Shown in pieces: positions 24,988 to 33,552 of a stretch of 64,000 nt of DNA. How positions within the stretch are numbered: position 1 is the stretch's first letter; every line of letters starts with the position of its first letter. The stretch comes from an uncultured Verrucomicrobiota bacterium (GTDB taxonomy: Bacteria; Verrucomicrobiota; Verrucomicrobiia; Limisphaerales; UBA9464). A program made the translations under genes and the position numbers. The stretch spans positions 56,246 to 120,245 of the forward strand of contig CAIXUG010000006.1 in the NCBI GenBank assembly GCA_903922605.1. Reading direction: 5' to 3'. The notes beneath the pieces are model-generated. The model saw only the letters and a list, made by a program, of their open reading frames with translations, did no database searches and was not told the origin of the DNA.

Positions 24988-26424
24988 TTACCGGGTCACT
25001 TCGCTGCCGAAGGCCATGAGCTTGGTCTTCGTGCGCAGGTAGAGGCGGTCACCCACGAGCGCCGGCGTGGCCGAAATGCGTTCGCCGAAGTCGGCCTCGT
25101 GCAGCACCTCGGGCTTGTCGCCGCCGGCGTTTACCACCGTGAGTTTGCCCTGCAGCGAGGCGAAGTAGAGGTGCCCATCCGCCGCGACGGGCGAGGCATA
25201 ATAGCCACCCTGCGCGGGCAACCGCTCCTGGGTGTAGAAGGCCTTGCCGGTCTTCGCGTCGAAGGAGGAGACCATGCCACCATCCTTCACGAGATAGACC
25301 CGGCCGTCGTAATGCAACGGGCAGGGCACGTAGGGCAGGCCCTTGGTGGCTTTCCAAACCACATGGGTGGCGGTCACGTCGCCGTGGCCGCCGGGCTTGA
25401 TGGCGAGCAGCACGTTTTCGCCGCGCTTCATCAGGCCGCCGATCTGATTCCAGTCCTTGCGCGTCAGGAAGCCATCACCATCCACATCCTGCGCCTTGAA
25501 CCACGCGGGCCCGGCATCGTACTCCTCGACGGAAATCTTGCCGTCACCATTCTTGTCCTGCTTTTCGACCACGCTGTCCCAGCTCGGCCACGGCGAGTCG
25601 GCCTTGCCCGGCGACCAGCCCGCGAAGAAGAGCAGCCCGTCCCCGACCACGGGCGTCGTGCAGGTGTAGCTGGGCAGGCCGGTCACGACCCAGCGTTCCG
25701 CGCCGGTGGCGGGATCGTACGCCTTCAGCGTCAGCGCGCCGGCCATGATGACTTCCTCGATGCCGTCATGCTTCCAGAGGATCGGGCTGCCGTAACTCGT
25801 GAGCGATTCCGGGCGGATCGTCTCCCAGAGCTTCGCCCCGGTCTTCAGATCCACCGCGAGGATGGACGAACCGGCCCGCAGATCGCGGTTGAGGATCACC
25901 CGCTTGCCGACCAGCAAGGGGGAGGTGCCCGAGCCAAAATTGCCCGCCGTCTCCGCCAAGGGCAGGCGGAACTGCCAGAGTTCCTTGCCGTCCATGTCAT
26001 AGGCGATGAGGCCGAACGAGCCGAAGTAGCTCACCACCACCTTGCCATCCGTGATGGGCGTGGAGGAGGCCGGGCTGCCCTCGGTCATGTGGTACTCCTC
26101 CAGTTTTGTGGTCGGCGCGACCCGCGTCCACAGCACGCGTCCGTCATGGGTGGAATAGGCCCGGGTCTCCAGCTTGCCGTCGTTGAATGTGGTGAGGAAA
26201 ATGTGTTCGCCCCAGACGCTTGGAGAGGAAGGCGACCAGGGAATCTCCGCGGACCAGAGCACGCCGTTGGTCGGGCCGATTTTCACCGGCGGATGCGCCT
26301 CGGGCGAGACGCCGCCGCTGTTGGGACCGCGAAAGGCGGGCCAGTTGGCGGGAGCACCGGCGGCACCGGCGGCGAAAGCCGCGATTCCGGCGAGCAGGGC
26401 AAGGGTCAGGGTCCGGGCGTTCAT
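24988..26424 (-). CDS. Exported PQQ-like beta-propeller protein with inserted EF-hands
   Basis: A 478-residue secreted protein. A signal peptide (MNARTLTLALLAGIAAFAAG, cleavage near GAPAN) is followed by NWPAFRGPNSGGVSPE, the standard start of the PQQ-like/outer-membrane protein assembly propeller group. Blade motifs include VWGEHIFLTTF, VLWTRVAP, GKVVVSYFG, GKELWQF, LYLRTKTKLMAF. Between two blades (about 288-323) sit two calcium loops, DKNGDGKISVEEY and DVDGDGFLTRKDW. Such inserted EF-hand pairs are seen in planctomycete and verrucomicrobial propellers; their use is unknown. The start at 26424 is chosen because the signal peptide begins there. Confidence 0.85.
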   Translation of the reverse strand: MNARTLTLALLAGIAAFAAGAAGAPANWPAFRGPNSGGVSPEAHPPVKIGPTNGVLWSAEIPWSPSSPSVWGEHIFLTTFNDGKLETRAYSTHDGRVLWTRVAPTTKLEEYHMTEGSPASSTPITDGKVVVSYFGSFGLIAYDMDGKELWQFRLPLAETAGNFGSGTSPLLVGKRVILNRDLRAGSSILAVDLKTGAKLWETIRPESLTSYGSPILWKHDGIEEVIMAGALTLKAYDPATGAERWVVTGLPSYTCTTPVVGDGLLFFAGWSPGKADSPWPSWDSVVEKQDKNGDGKISVEEYDAGPAWFKAQDVDGDGFLTRKDWNQIGGLMKRGENVLLAIKPGGHGDVTATHVVWKATKGLPYVPCPLHYDGRVYLVKDGGMVSSFDAKTGKAFYTQERLPAQGGYYASPVAADGHLYFASLQGKLTVVNAGGDKPEVLHEADFGERISATPALVGDRLYLRTKTKLMAFGSEVTR

Positions 26425-26648
26425 GCCCCGCCATGCTGGCAGGTGTAGTGGTGGATGCAAATCCCGAGCGAGCCTCGGTGAACAATCGGGCGCATCTTTT
26501 CATCGTGACTGACCTCGTGCATGAGAGCGCGGGCGAATTGGGGTGGCCGATCACCCTCACCCCGGCTCTCTCCCGCTGGGAGAGGGAGAATCGTCGCCCG
26601 CCGGTCGGCGAAGGCAGGCGCGGGATTGGCCGGAGAATCTTCCCATTA

Positions 26649-27472
26649 GGGAGTGTTAACACTATTTAAGGGCATCCACAATGAGCGCAAAGAGGACGAA
26701 GGCGGCGAACATGAGGTCGAGCTTGTCGTAGCGGGAGAAGATGCGGCGGAAGCCCTTGAGCCGGCGGAAAAGGCGTTCGATCTCATTGCGTTTGGCATAC
26801 CGGACCGGGTCCAGAGGCCAGGGATCCCGGCGCCTGGGGTGAGGTGGGACCACCGGTTCATAGCCCAGTTCACGGGCCAGCCGGAGGGTTTCTTCGCCCT
26901 GATAGGCCTGGTCCATGATGAGGCGACAGCCTTTCGGGGCCGGTCCGCCGTCGCGCAGCAGTGCGCGGCCCTCCGGGCCATCGCCCGCCTGCCCCGGGGA
27001 GAGTGCAAGGCTCAGGGCACACCGAGCATTCGCGGCAACCAGATGAATCTTGGTGGTGTGCCCGCCCCGGGAACGGCCGATGGCCTGGGGACCGCTTTTT
27101 TTAAGGCTCCCGTGCCGTCCGGATGGACTTTGATGGCGGTGCTGTCCAGGCAGACGCTCTCAATCCGCAGGGCGATGATCTGCTCCTGCTGCAGCTTGGC
27201 GAACACCCGGTCCAGCACCCCCGCCTTGCTCCAGCGGTTCATCCGCGTGTAGATCGTATGCCAGTTTCCCAGCACCGGCGGCAGACCCCGCCATTTGCAG
27301 CCGTGCTCCGCCACATACAGGATGGCGTTGAGCACCCGCAGGTTGCTCAGGCTCACGTTTCCACGCTGCCGCGGCAGGCAGTCGGCAATGCGCTCATATT
27401 GGCTCTCGGTTAGCTCCATCCACACTACTTACCTCATGGTCAACGGCGCAGTCAATTAGTGTTAACACGCCC
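26649..27472 (-). mobile_element. IS5-family (IS427-like) insertion sequence, 824 bp
   Basis: The terminal inverted repeats are GGGAGTGTTAACACTA at the left and TAGTGTTAACACGCCC at the right (15 of 16 match as reverse complements). The element is flanked by TA on both sides (26647-26648, 27473-27474), fitting the TA target of IS427-type elements. It carries one transposase split over two frames. Insertion is inside MITE copy 3. Confidence 0.9.
26662..27425 (-). CDS. IS5-family DDE transposase, two frames joined by a -1 frameshift
   Basis: Frame 1 (27425 down to 27012) encodes the N-terminal part with MELTESQYERIADCLPRQRG, CKWRGLPPVLGNWHTIYTRM and the first catalytic Asp in VCLDSTAIKVHPDG. 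At TTA-AAA-AAA-GCG (coding strand, about 27094-27102) a -1 slip on seven A leads into a frame with GRSRGGHTTKIHLVA, the second Asp in LIMDQAYQGEE and the Glu in AKRNEIERLFRRLK, ending at 26662. The joined protein has the full DDE triad, so the gene appears functional rather than broken. Programmed -1 frameshifting is known in IS427-type elements. Confidence 0.88.
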
Positions 27473-27616
27473 TAGCCTGTGGCAGCCCCGGCTGTCCCCT
27501 CTCCCTGGGGGTGAGGGTTAGGGTGAAGGAGAACGGCCCGCGTTCACCAGGGCCTACTTTCCCTCCGAGGTCAGCGGCAGGCCACGATGAAAAGGTGCGC
27601 CCTGAACAATCCTGGC

Positions 27617-27654
27617 AAGAAAAAGGCGCCGGCCCCAGACGAGCACCGGCGCCT
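27617..27654 (-). terminator. Rho-independent terminator of the PVC cytochrome gene
   Basis: On the - strand: AGGCGCCGG, a ~13-nt loop, CCGGCGCCT, then TTTTCTT. It lies about 19 bp past the stop at 27673. Confidence 0.82.
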
Positions 27655-27672
27655 GCTTTTCAAACGGTCTCC

Positions 27673-30333
27673 CTACTTCGTCTTCAGATACGTGGCGATG
27701 TCGGCGAGATCTTGCGGCATGAGGCCGAGCTGGTCCGCGCTGAGCATGAGCGAGCGGCCCAGCGGCTTGCGCGACTCGATGCGGGCCTTGGGCACGGTCT
27801 GCGTGAGGCCGCCGGCAGATTGCACGATGGCCGGGTCGCCGTTCGACAGCACGAGGCCGTCGATGGTGAGCCCGTCCTTCAGCTTCAGCTCGGTGCCGTT
27901 AAACCCGCTCGCGATGTCGGCGCTGGGGTTGATGATGGAATTGATCAGCACCTCGGTGGTCTGGCGCTTGGCCCAGCCGGTCAGGTTCGGCGCGTACTCC
28001 GTGCCCACGTCGCCGGCCTTATGGCAGCTGGAGCAGACGGCGGTGAACCGCTCGCCACCGCGCTTCAGGTCGCCGGTGAGCTTTGTCACATCGGCCACCG
28101 TGAATTTCGGCGCCTCGGCTGCGGGGACAATCGCCTCGGTCAGCTCGACGTTGTCGGGATCATACACGCCGCGCGACTTGAGGGCGGCATTCACGCCGAA
28201 CTGCCCCCACGTCGAATCCTTGCGGTTCAGCAGCCACCAGAGCGCCTCGGCCTTCACCGATTTGTCGGTCTTGCCGCCGGCTTCCAGCATGGCGTCCGCG
28301 GCCTCCTGGGTCGCGTTGTAGCCGATGGCCGTCAGCGCACGTTTGCGCGCGCCATCGTCGAGCGAGGTGGAGAGGGCGCGGGCCTTGAAGTCGACGATGC
28401 TCTGCGTCGGATGCAGCCGCCAGGCGATCCAGGCGAACTGCGGGGACCAGTGGACCGCATCGGCACCGCCGAGGGCCGCCTTCACCGCGTCGTAAAACGC
28501 CGACTCGGAACCGGTCGCGCCCGTGCCGAGGGCTTCGAGATAAGTGCGGTCCTGGCCGTCAAAGCCTTGGGCCACGGTGAGCAGGATGTCCTTGGACTGC
28601 GCGAACGGCTGGTCGCGCATCGCGAGTGCGACCTCGCGGCGGACGGCGGGCGAGGGATCAGTGGCCAGGGCGCGGGCATGGCCGAAGAGATCGTGCTCCT
28701 GGCGGCGGAGTGCGCGGAAAGCGACGATCCGCATCTGGGCGTCGTTGTCCTTCAGCAGCGGCTCGACCTTTTTGATGCCCTGCTCGCCGAGCTGGGAAAG
28801 CACCCACACGGCGCGGGCACGCACGGCGGGGTTCTCGTCCTTGAGCAGCTTCGCGACCGGCTTCACGGCCTTCGCACCCATCGCCTGCAAGGCATAGTGG
28901 GCACCGCCGCGCACGTTGACGGACGGGCTCTTCAGGCCGGCGATCGCGCCGTCCATCGTGGTGAAATCCACTTTCGGCAGCTTACGCTTCATGCCTTTCG
29001 GCGCGATGCGGTAGATTGTGCCCGAGGTGCTTTCGTCCCAGTCCGCATGGCCGCCGACACGCGCGTCGAACCAGTCGGCGACGTAGATCGCGCCATCGGG
29101 TCCGACTGCCACGTCGCTGGGGCGGAACATCGTCTTGAGATCCTTGGTCTCGTTGCGGCCGCCCTTGAAGTCGGTGCCGGCGAAGTCGCCCTCCTTGTTG
29201 CTGGTGAGGAAATCGAAGCGCTCCAGCTTGTAGCCCGCGCCCTCGGGCTTCGGGAAATAGCCGAAGACCGTGTTACGGCCCGGCTCGCAGCTCAGCAACA
29301 GTCCGCGATACTTGGCCCCGAGCGCGCTGTCCTCGACGTAGGTGATGCCCGTCGGGGAACCGCCGCCGTACACGTCGCCGGACGGCATCGTGCCGGGATC
29401 CTCCTGCCGCCATTCGGCGGTCGGGATGCTCTGGCCGGGCCGGCGGTCCGCGCCCCAGGAGCGCTGGCCGTCGAAGGAGCAGAAGCCCGCGTTGCCGAAC
29501 TCCAGCAGAAACGCGGTCCGGCACGCCGGGGGATCGTCGTTGTCATTCTGGAACACGTCGCCATACGAGGTGACGGTCTGCTCGTAGCTGTTGCGGTAGT
29601 TGTGCCCGATGATGTGGACGCCCGTGCCGTCCGGGTTCATGCGCGCCGTGAAGCCGCCAATCCAGACATGGCCGTCATCGCTCTTCTGGCCGGCGATCTG
29701 CGTCGGCTGCCAGCCGAGTTCGCCGCCGGCGTCGTAGGCGCTGCCGATGCGGAAGGTCTTGCCCGACTTGTCGGTGAACATCGCGCCGGTGTTGCCCGAG
29801 TTCCAGTACCACTGGCCATCCGGCCCCACCGTCACGCTGTGGATCGTGTGGTCATGCTTGCGGCCATTGAAGCCGGTGAGCAGCACCTCGCGCTTGTCCA
29901 CGGCGGGGTCGAACTTCCCGTCGCGGTTCACGTCGGTGTAAACGATCATGTCCGGCGCCATCGAGACGACGACCTTGTTGTCGATCACGGCGATGCCCAT
30001 CGGAGCGCGCAGGTCCGGCTCCTGCACAAACACGCTCTCCTTGTCGGCCTTCCCGTCGCCGTCGGTGTCCTCCAGGATCACGATGCGGTCGCCGGCGGGC
30101 TGCCGGTCATAGTGGCTGCGGTAATTGACGCCCTCGGCCACCCACAGGCGGCCATCCTTGTCGAAGTCCATGTTGGTCGGGTTCCTGACCTTCGGGGTCG
30201 AGGCCCAGACCGTGACTTCGAGGTTGGGGTCCGACGTGAACAGCATCGACGTGGGAACCAGATTGGTCTGGGCGCGGACGGCCAGCGCCGAGAGCAAAGC
30301 AGCGGCGTAGAGCGAGATACGGAAAGGCTTCAC
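27673..30333 (-). CDS. PVC-type propeller / HEAT-like / c-type cytochrome protein
   Basis: An 886-residue exported protein. A signal peptide (VKPFRISLYAAALLSALAV) is followed by an NHL/sorbosone-type propeller (about 30-420: NMDFDKDGRLWVAEG, DTDGDGKADK, VTVGPDGQWYW, DVAVGPDGAIYVADWFDARV). An alpha-helical HEAT-like region comes next (about 440-700: VNVRGGAHYALQAMG, AVRARAVWVLSQLGEQG). The C-terminal mono-heme domain has CSSCH near residue 768 and a distal Met. This layout is the PVC-type membrane-bound dehydrogenase plus heme-binding family, common and mostly uncharacterised in Planctomycetota and Verrucomicrobiota. The probable role is periplasmic oxidation of sugars or alcohols. The GTG at 30333 is preferred over a TTG at 30369. 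Confidence 0.9.
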   Translation of the reverse strand: MKPFRISLYAAALLSALAVRAQTNLVPTSMLFTSDPNLEVTVWASTPKVRNPTNMDFDKDGRLWVAEGVNYRSHYDRQPAGDRIVILEDTDGDGKADKESVFVQEPDLRAPMGIAVIDNKVVVSMAPDMIVYTDVNRDGKFDPAVDKREVLLTGFNGRKHDHTIHSVTVGPDGQWYWNSGNTGAMFTDKSGKTFRIGSAYDAGGELGWQPTQIAGQKSDDGHVWIGGFTARMNPDGTGVHIIGHNYRNSYEQTVTSYGDVFQNDNDDPPACRTAFLLEFGNAGFCSFDGQRSWGADRRPGQSIPTAEWRQEDPGTMPSGDVYGGGSPTGITYVEDSALGAKYRGLLLSCEPGRNTVFGYFPKPEGAGYKLERFDFLTSNKEGDFAGTDFKGGRNETKDLKTMFRPSDVAVGPDGAIYVADWFDARVGGHADWDESTSGTIYRIAPKGMKRKLPKVDFTTMDGAIAGLKSPSVNVRGGAHYALQAMGAKAVKPVAKLLKDENPAVRARAVWVLSQLGEQGIKKVEPLLKDNDAQMRIVAFRALRRQEHDLFGHARALATDPSPAVRREVALAMRDQPFAQSKDILLTVAQGFDGQDRTYLEALGTGATGSESAFYDAVKAALGGADAVHWSPQFAWIAWRLHPTQSIVDFKARALSTSLDDGARKRALTAIGYNATQEAADAMLEAGGKTDKSVKAEALWWLLNRKDSTWGQFGVNAALKSRGVYDPDNVELTEAIVPAAEAPKFTVADVTKLTGDLKRGGERFTAVCSSCHKAGDVGTEYAPNLTGWAKRQTTEVLINSIINPSADIASGFNGTELKLKDGLTIDGLVLSNGDPAIVQSAGGLTQTVPKARIESRKPLGRSLMLSADQLGLMPQDLADIATYLKTK

Positions 30334-30442
30334 GGGCGAAGTGTGCCGGGAGACAGGCCACCTCGCCAAGCCGATACATGAAATCCTCTGTATGGGCCGC
30401 AGTTGCTGCCCACCCGATGTTGCGACTTGCCCGCAATGCGAA

Positions 30443-30462
30443 TGTCAGTCATTTGTCTGACA
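30443..30462. promoter_or_regulatory. Palindromic operator candidate of the second toxin-antitoxin pair
   Basis: The perfect 6-bp arms TGTCAG...CTGACA with an 8-bp spacer end on the A of the antitoxin ATG. Type II antitoxins typically bind such a palindrome to repress their own operon. Confidence 0.5.
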
Positions 30463-30704
30463 TGGAAACCGTGGTGGTTCGTGAATTTGTGCGCGCCTTT
30501 CCCCGCTACATGAGCCAGGCGCGTCAGGGCAAGGTCATCGAGGTCCGGCACCGTGACGGGGCGACCTTCACGTTTACGTTGAAGACGGCCGCCAGGACAC
30601 AACCGCGTCGCGCCGCCCGTGCCCTCGATCCAAAGCGATTCGCCCAGCTCGACCTCGATGCTCCGGCCTTCCCCCCGCTCGCCGCACATGCGCGCCTTGA
30701 TTGA
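30462..30704 (+). CDS. Antitoxin-like protein (Phd/YefM-like N-terminus)
   Basis: An 80-residue protein beginning METVVVREFVRAFPRYMSQARQG with VIEVRHRDGATFTF, similar in pattern to the Phd/YefM fold (strand, helix, helix, strand-turn-strand). The basic C-terminal half would bind the toxin. It overlaps the PIN toxin gene by 17 bp and starts on a palindrome. The family call is tentative since the domain is short, but its position before a PIN toxin supports an antitoxin role. Confidence 0.7.
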   Translation: METVVVREFVRAFPRYMSQARQGKVIEVRHRDGATFTFTLKTAARTQPRRAARALDPKRFAQLDLDAPAFPPLAAHARLD

Positions 30705-31080
30705 CACGGGGGTCTGGTTTCGGCGCTACCACCGGCTGCCGCTCACCGGCACGTTGGAAAAGCTGCTCGCCGAGGAGGTCGTGGAATTCTGCCTTTCGCC
30801 CATTTCCGTCCTGGAAATCACCTACAAGTGGCGGCATGGGCGTCTGCCCTGTCCGCCGCCGGAGCAATGGCTCGACGATGCGCTCGAACATTACCGGCTC
30901 CTCCCGGTGGACGGCCCGATCGCGCGTCAGGCCGGACTGTGGGAATGGTCACATGGTGATCCGGCCGACCGGCTCATCGCCGCCACGGCGGCCGTGCATG
31001 AACTCACGCTGGTCCATACCGACCTTGCGTTGAAGCCGCTCACGGGCTTTGCGCAGCGCTACTTTCGTGGAACCCATTAG
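30688..31080 (+). CDS. PIN-domain ribonuclease toxin (VapC-like), second pair
   Basis: A 130-residue PIN protein with conserved acids D6 (ALIDTGVWF), E43 (SVLEITYKW), D91/D94 (GDPADRLIAATA) and D112 (LVHTDLAL). The HGDPADRLIAATA block is strongly characteristic. It overlaps the antitoxin by 17 bp. It differs clearly in sequence from the toxin at 11740, so the two pairs are not recent duplicates. Confidence 0.9.
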   Translation: MRALIDTGVWFRRYHRLPLTGTLEKLLAEEVVEFCLSPISVLEITYKWRHGRLPCPPPEQWLDDALEHYRLLPVDGPIARQAGLWEWSHGDPADRLIAATAAVHELTLVHTDLALKPLTGFAQRYFRGTH

Positions 31081-31165
31081 CGCGGTTCATAAATCTGTGG
31101 CCGCAAGAACGGAGGCCCGGCGATGAGTATTCTGGAATGCCGAACGCCCCGGCCCTGTGGATGGG

Positions 31166-31331
31166 CCCTTCCCCCTCACCCCGGCCCTCTCCCTCGGGGA
31201 GCGGGAGAATTGTCGGCCGCCGGCTGGCGAAAGCCCGGCGCGGGCACGGCCGGACGCTCAGCCGGAACCATTGCCCGGCCGCCCGGCTGTCCCTTCTCCC
31301 CGAGGGAGAAGGTTAGGATGAGGGGGAAGGG
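31166..31331. repeat. MITE-like element, copy 4 (166 bp)
   Basis: It begins CCCTTCCCCCTCACCCCGG and ends GATGAGGGGGAAGGG. Inner palindromes are CCCTCTCCCTCGGGGAGCGG and CCCTTCTCCCCGAGGGAGAA, and the core has GGCTGGCGAAAGCCCGG. The rest of the gap 31081-31407 shows no gene. Confidence 0.88.
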
Positions 31332-31407
31332 AGCTGCCGGCCGCCGGTTGTTGCCGATAGCCAAACGAGTTCTTCGCAACCGCGGCTACAGCATTATTTA
31401 AAACGTT

Positions 31408-33012
31408 CTACCGCACCAAAGCCGTGGTCACGGCCGCGAGGGGCAGCTCGTAGCACACGGCCTCGTGATCGTTGCGCATGAGGAGATATGGGCCGGCCAG
31501 CGCCAGATTGTTCCACGTCTTGGAATCGAGCGCATTGATGCGGCCCAGCTCCGTGAAGCCCTCGGGCTTCGCCTCCGCCAGCGCCACGAAGCCGGATTCG
31601 GACTGGACCAGCATGAGATCGCCCACCAGCAGGCTCTGGCCGGAGCCGTAGCGGCCGTCTTTCCAGAGGCGCTTGCCGGTCGCGACCTCCACGCAGGCCA
31701 GGAAGCCGTCGTCCAGGCCGTAGAGATACCCGTCGCGCACGGCGACGTTGTTGAACTGCGTCTTCATCGACTTCGCGCGCCAGACTTCCTCGGCCTTCAG
31801 CGAGCCGTCCGCTGCCGCCTTGACTTCGATGAGCTGGCAGCCAGTCGCGTAGCCGGCGGAGAGAAATACCCGGTCACCCGCGACCACGAGGGGCTGCGAG
31901 CACTTCGGCGGCTTGTCGCTGCCCCACACGTGACGCCACAGGACCGCGCCGGTCGCCGGTTCCAGCCCGGCAACGGCCTGCGGCCCGCTCACCAGAATCT
32001 GCTTGCGTCCCGCCAGTGTGGTCGCCGCCGCCGAAGCGTAGTTGGCAGCGTCACTGTTGGCGGCCCAGAGCGGCTTGCCCGTGTCGGCATCGTAGGCCAG
32101 CCAGCCTTTCTCCGCCGAGGTGCCACCGCTGACAATCACCCGGCCATCCACGACCAGCGGGGCCGAACTTTTGCCCCAGGTGAGATTGTGCAGCCCGTTG
32201 GTCTTCAGCACATCCACCGACCACAGCAGCCGGCCGGTCGCCAGATCAAGGCAGTCGAGGATGCCGGTGGCCCCGTAGGCATAGATGCGGTTGCCCACAA
32301 TGGTCGGCGTCGCGCGCGGGCCGTCGCCGCCCTGCCATTCGATGAAACGTGTGCGGTTCGTGTGCGCCCAGACGGGCGCACCCGTGAGCAGCGCGCAGGC
32401 GGCGACGAGTTCATCCTCGCCCACCTGCTCCTGCGTGATGGCCAGGCCGTTCGCGACGACAAAGCCCGACCAGCCCAGTCCGACCGGATGCCGCCAAAGT
32501 TCTTTGGGCGGCGACGCGGCCCAGTCATGGGCGAGTTTCACGCCCTCCACCCGGCTGTCGCGGTTGGCCCCAAGAAACTGGGGGAAGCTGAACTTCGCCT
32601 CCGCCGCAACGGGCAGAGCCGAAGCGACGGCGTGCGGCGCAGTCGCAGCTGCCACCACGGCGCGGGAGAGCTGCTCGTCCTTCGTCGGTGCCCAGCGCCA
32701 GACCAGCCGTGGGAGACCCGAGCTGCTGATTGCGCCATCGGTACGGGTGGTCATTTTCACGGCGGCATAGGCGGCCACCAGCACGCCCAGCGCGCCCAGC
32801 CGCTGCCACCAGCGCAGCCCGCTGAAAGCGAGCAGCCACAGCACCTCCAGCAGCACGCCCAGCACCACCACCGCCACCGTGATCCAGGCGCGGATGTTCC
32901 GGTCCAGATCGCCCAGGGATTGGACCACCACGACGCCCAGCAGGATCAGACCGGCAATCACGAAGGGCGCGATCCGCCGGGGGCGACGGGCAGGAACAGG
33001 GCTGGTGTTCAT
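31408..33012 (-). CDS. Membrane-anchored PQQ-like beta-propeller protein
   Basis: A 534-residue protein. Basic N-terminus RRPRRIAPFVIAGLILLGVV starts three to four membrane helices in the first ~95 residues (WITVAVVVLGVLLEVLWLLAF, LGALGVLVAAYAAV). An exported propeller follows with blades like LWRHPVGLGWSGFVVANG, PTIVGNRIYAYG, LDLATGRLLWSV and ATGKRLWKDG. The N-terminal membrane part resembles that of membrane quinoprotein dehydrogenases, but catalytic residues of those enzymes were not confirmed, so a structural role is equally possible. ATGs at 33024 and 33012 are both usable. The upstream TfoX gene ends at the same point, so the genes are probably coupled. Confidence 0.8.
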   Translation of the reverse strand: MNTSPVPARRPRRIAPFVIAGLILLGVVVVQSLGDLDRNIRAWITVAVVVLGVLLEVLWLLAFSGLRWWQRLGALGVLVAAYAAVKMTTRTDGAISSSGLPRLVWRWAPTKDEQLSRAVVAAATAPHAVASALPVAAEAKFSFPQFLGANRDSRVEGVKLAHDWAASPPKELWRHPVGLGWSGFVVANGLAITQEQVGEDELVAACALLTGAPVWAHTNRTRFIEWQGGDGPRATPTIVGNRIYAYGATGILDCLDLATGRLLWSVDVLKTNGLHNLTWGKSSAPLVVDGRVIVSGGTSAEKGWLAYDADTGKPLWAANSDAANYASAAATTLAGRKQILVSGPQAVAGLEPATGAVLWRHVWGSDKPPKCSQPLVVAGDRVFLSAGYATGCQLIEVKAAADGSLKAEEVWRAKSMKTQFNNVAVRDGYLYGLDDGFLACVEVATGKRLWKDGRYGSGQSLLVGDLMLVQSESGFVALAEAKPEGFTELGRINALDSKTWNNLALAGPYLLMRNDHEAVCYELPLAAVTTALVR

Positions 33013-33026
33013 GGCGGGCAGCATCG

Positions 33027-33446
33027 TCAACCCGTGCCCGGGCGCAAGTGACCTTCCGACGGCTTTCCGGCGGCCCCGAGTTTGGACTCTTTCCGCTTCC
33101 TGGCGGGCTTCCGCCGATCCTTCTGCTTGGTGACGGCCACCGCCACAGCCCGGGTCATCCAGACCTTCAATTCGTTCACGTTCTCCAGCACGTCGGCGGG
33201 CACCTCGTGGTAGGCCATCGGCGGGGTATCCGGTCCGAACGGCTGGAAGGGCTTCAGGCCGCGCGCCTCAAATTCGACCCGGGTGGTCTCATCGGTTTTG
33301 AAGTAGAGCGTGTCATTGTCAAGCAGGGCGAAGAACACGCCGTCCGCATAAAGCCCCACGCCGCCGAACATCCGTCGCCATGTCACAGTGCACCCGTGCC
33401 GGAGCTGCTCGAGCACGAATTCGCGAAAGGAATCACGGACGGCCAT
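33027..33446 (-). CDS. TfoX N-terminal-domain protein
   Basis: A 139-residue protein with the TfoX/Sxy N-terminal fold: FREFVLEQL, then VTWRRMFGGVGLYADGVFFALL and DTLYFKTDETTR, PPMAYHEVPADVL. Full-length TfoX regulates competence in gammaproteobacteria; single-domain homologues are widespread and their role is unknown. The C-terminal tail is Lys/Arg rich (KQKDRRKPARKRK). The ATG at 33446 is chosen since homology begins there. It is divergent from efp. Confidence 0.85.
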   Translation of the reverse strand: MAVRDSFREFVLEQLRHGCTVTWRRMFGGVGLYADGVFFALLDNDTLYFKTDETTRVEFEARGLKPFQPFGPDTPPMAYHEVPADVLENVNELKVWMTRAVAVAVTKQKDRRKPARKRKESKLGAAGKPSEGHLRPGTG

Positions 33447-33552
33447 GCCGCCAGCCTGCGGGAAATGGGAGCTTGCCAGCAACCCTTCATCAGGTAGCGT
33501 CCGCTCTCTTTTCCACCGGTAAAACCGGCTGTAGCATACATTTTTAAGACTT

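Larger units (their letters stand above)
26553..27530. repeat. MITE-like element copy 3, split by an IS5-family insertion
   Basis: The left part (26553-26646) starts ACCCTCACCCCGGCTCTCTC and the right part (27475-27530) ends GTTAGGGTGAAGGA. Between them is the IS at 26649-27472 with a duplicated TA. Removing the IS and one TA leaves about 152 bp with the same end and inner palindromes as other copies. The remaining DNA from 26425 to the MITE has no gene. Confidence 0.82.

Noticed and set aside
26646..27425. IS5 transposase as a pseudogene broken by frameshift
   Set aside because: The -1 frame joins at an A7 slippery site, and all DDE motifs and terminal repeats are intact.
27511..30381. 956-residue + strand frame antisense to the PVC cytochrome
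   Set aside because: It is a GC-driven shadow: composition is Arg/Gly/Val-rich with no motifs, while the opposite strand encodes a clear multidomain protein with CSSCH.
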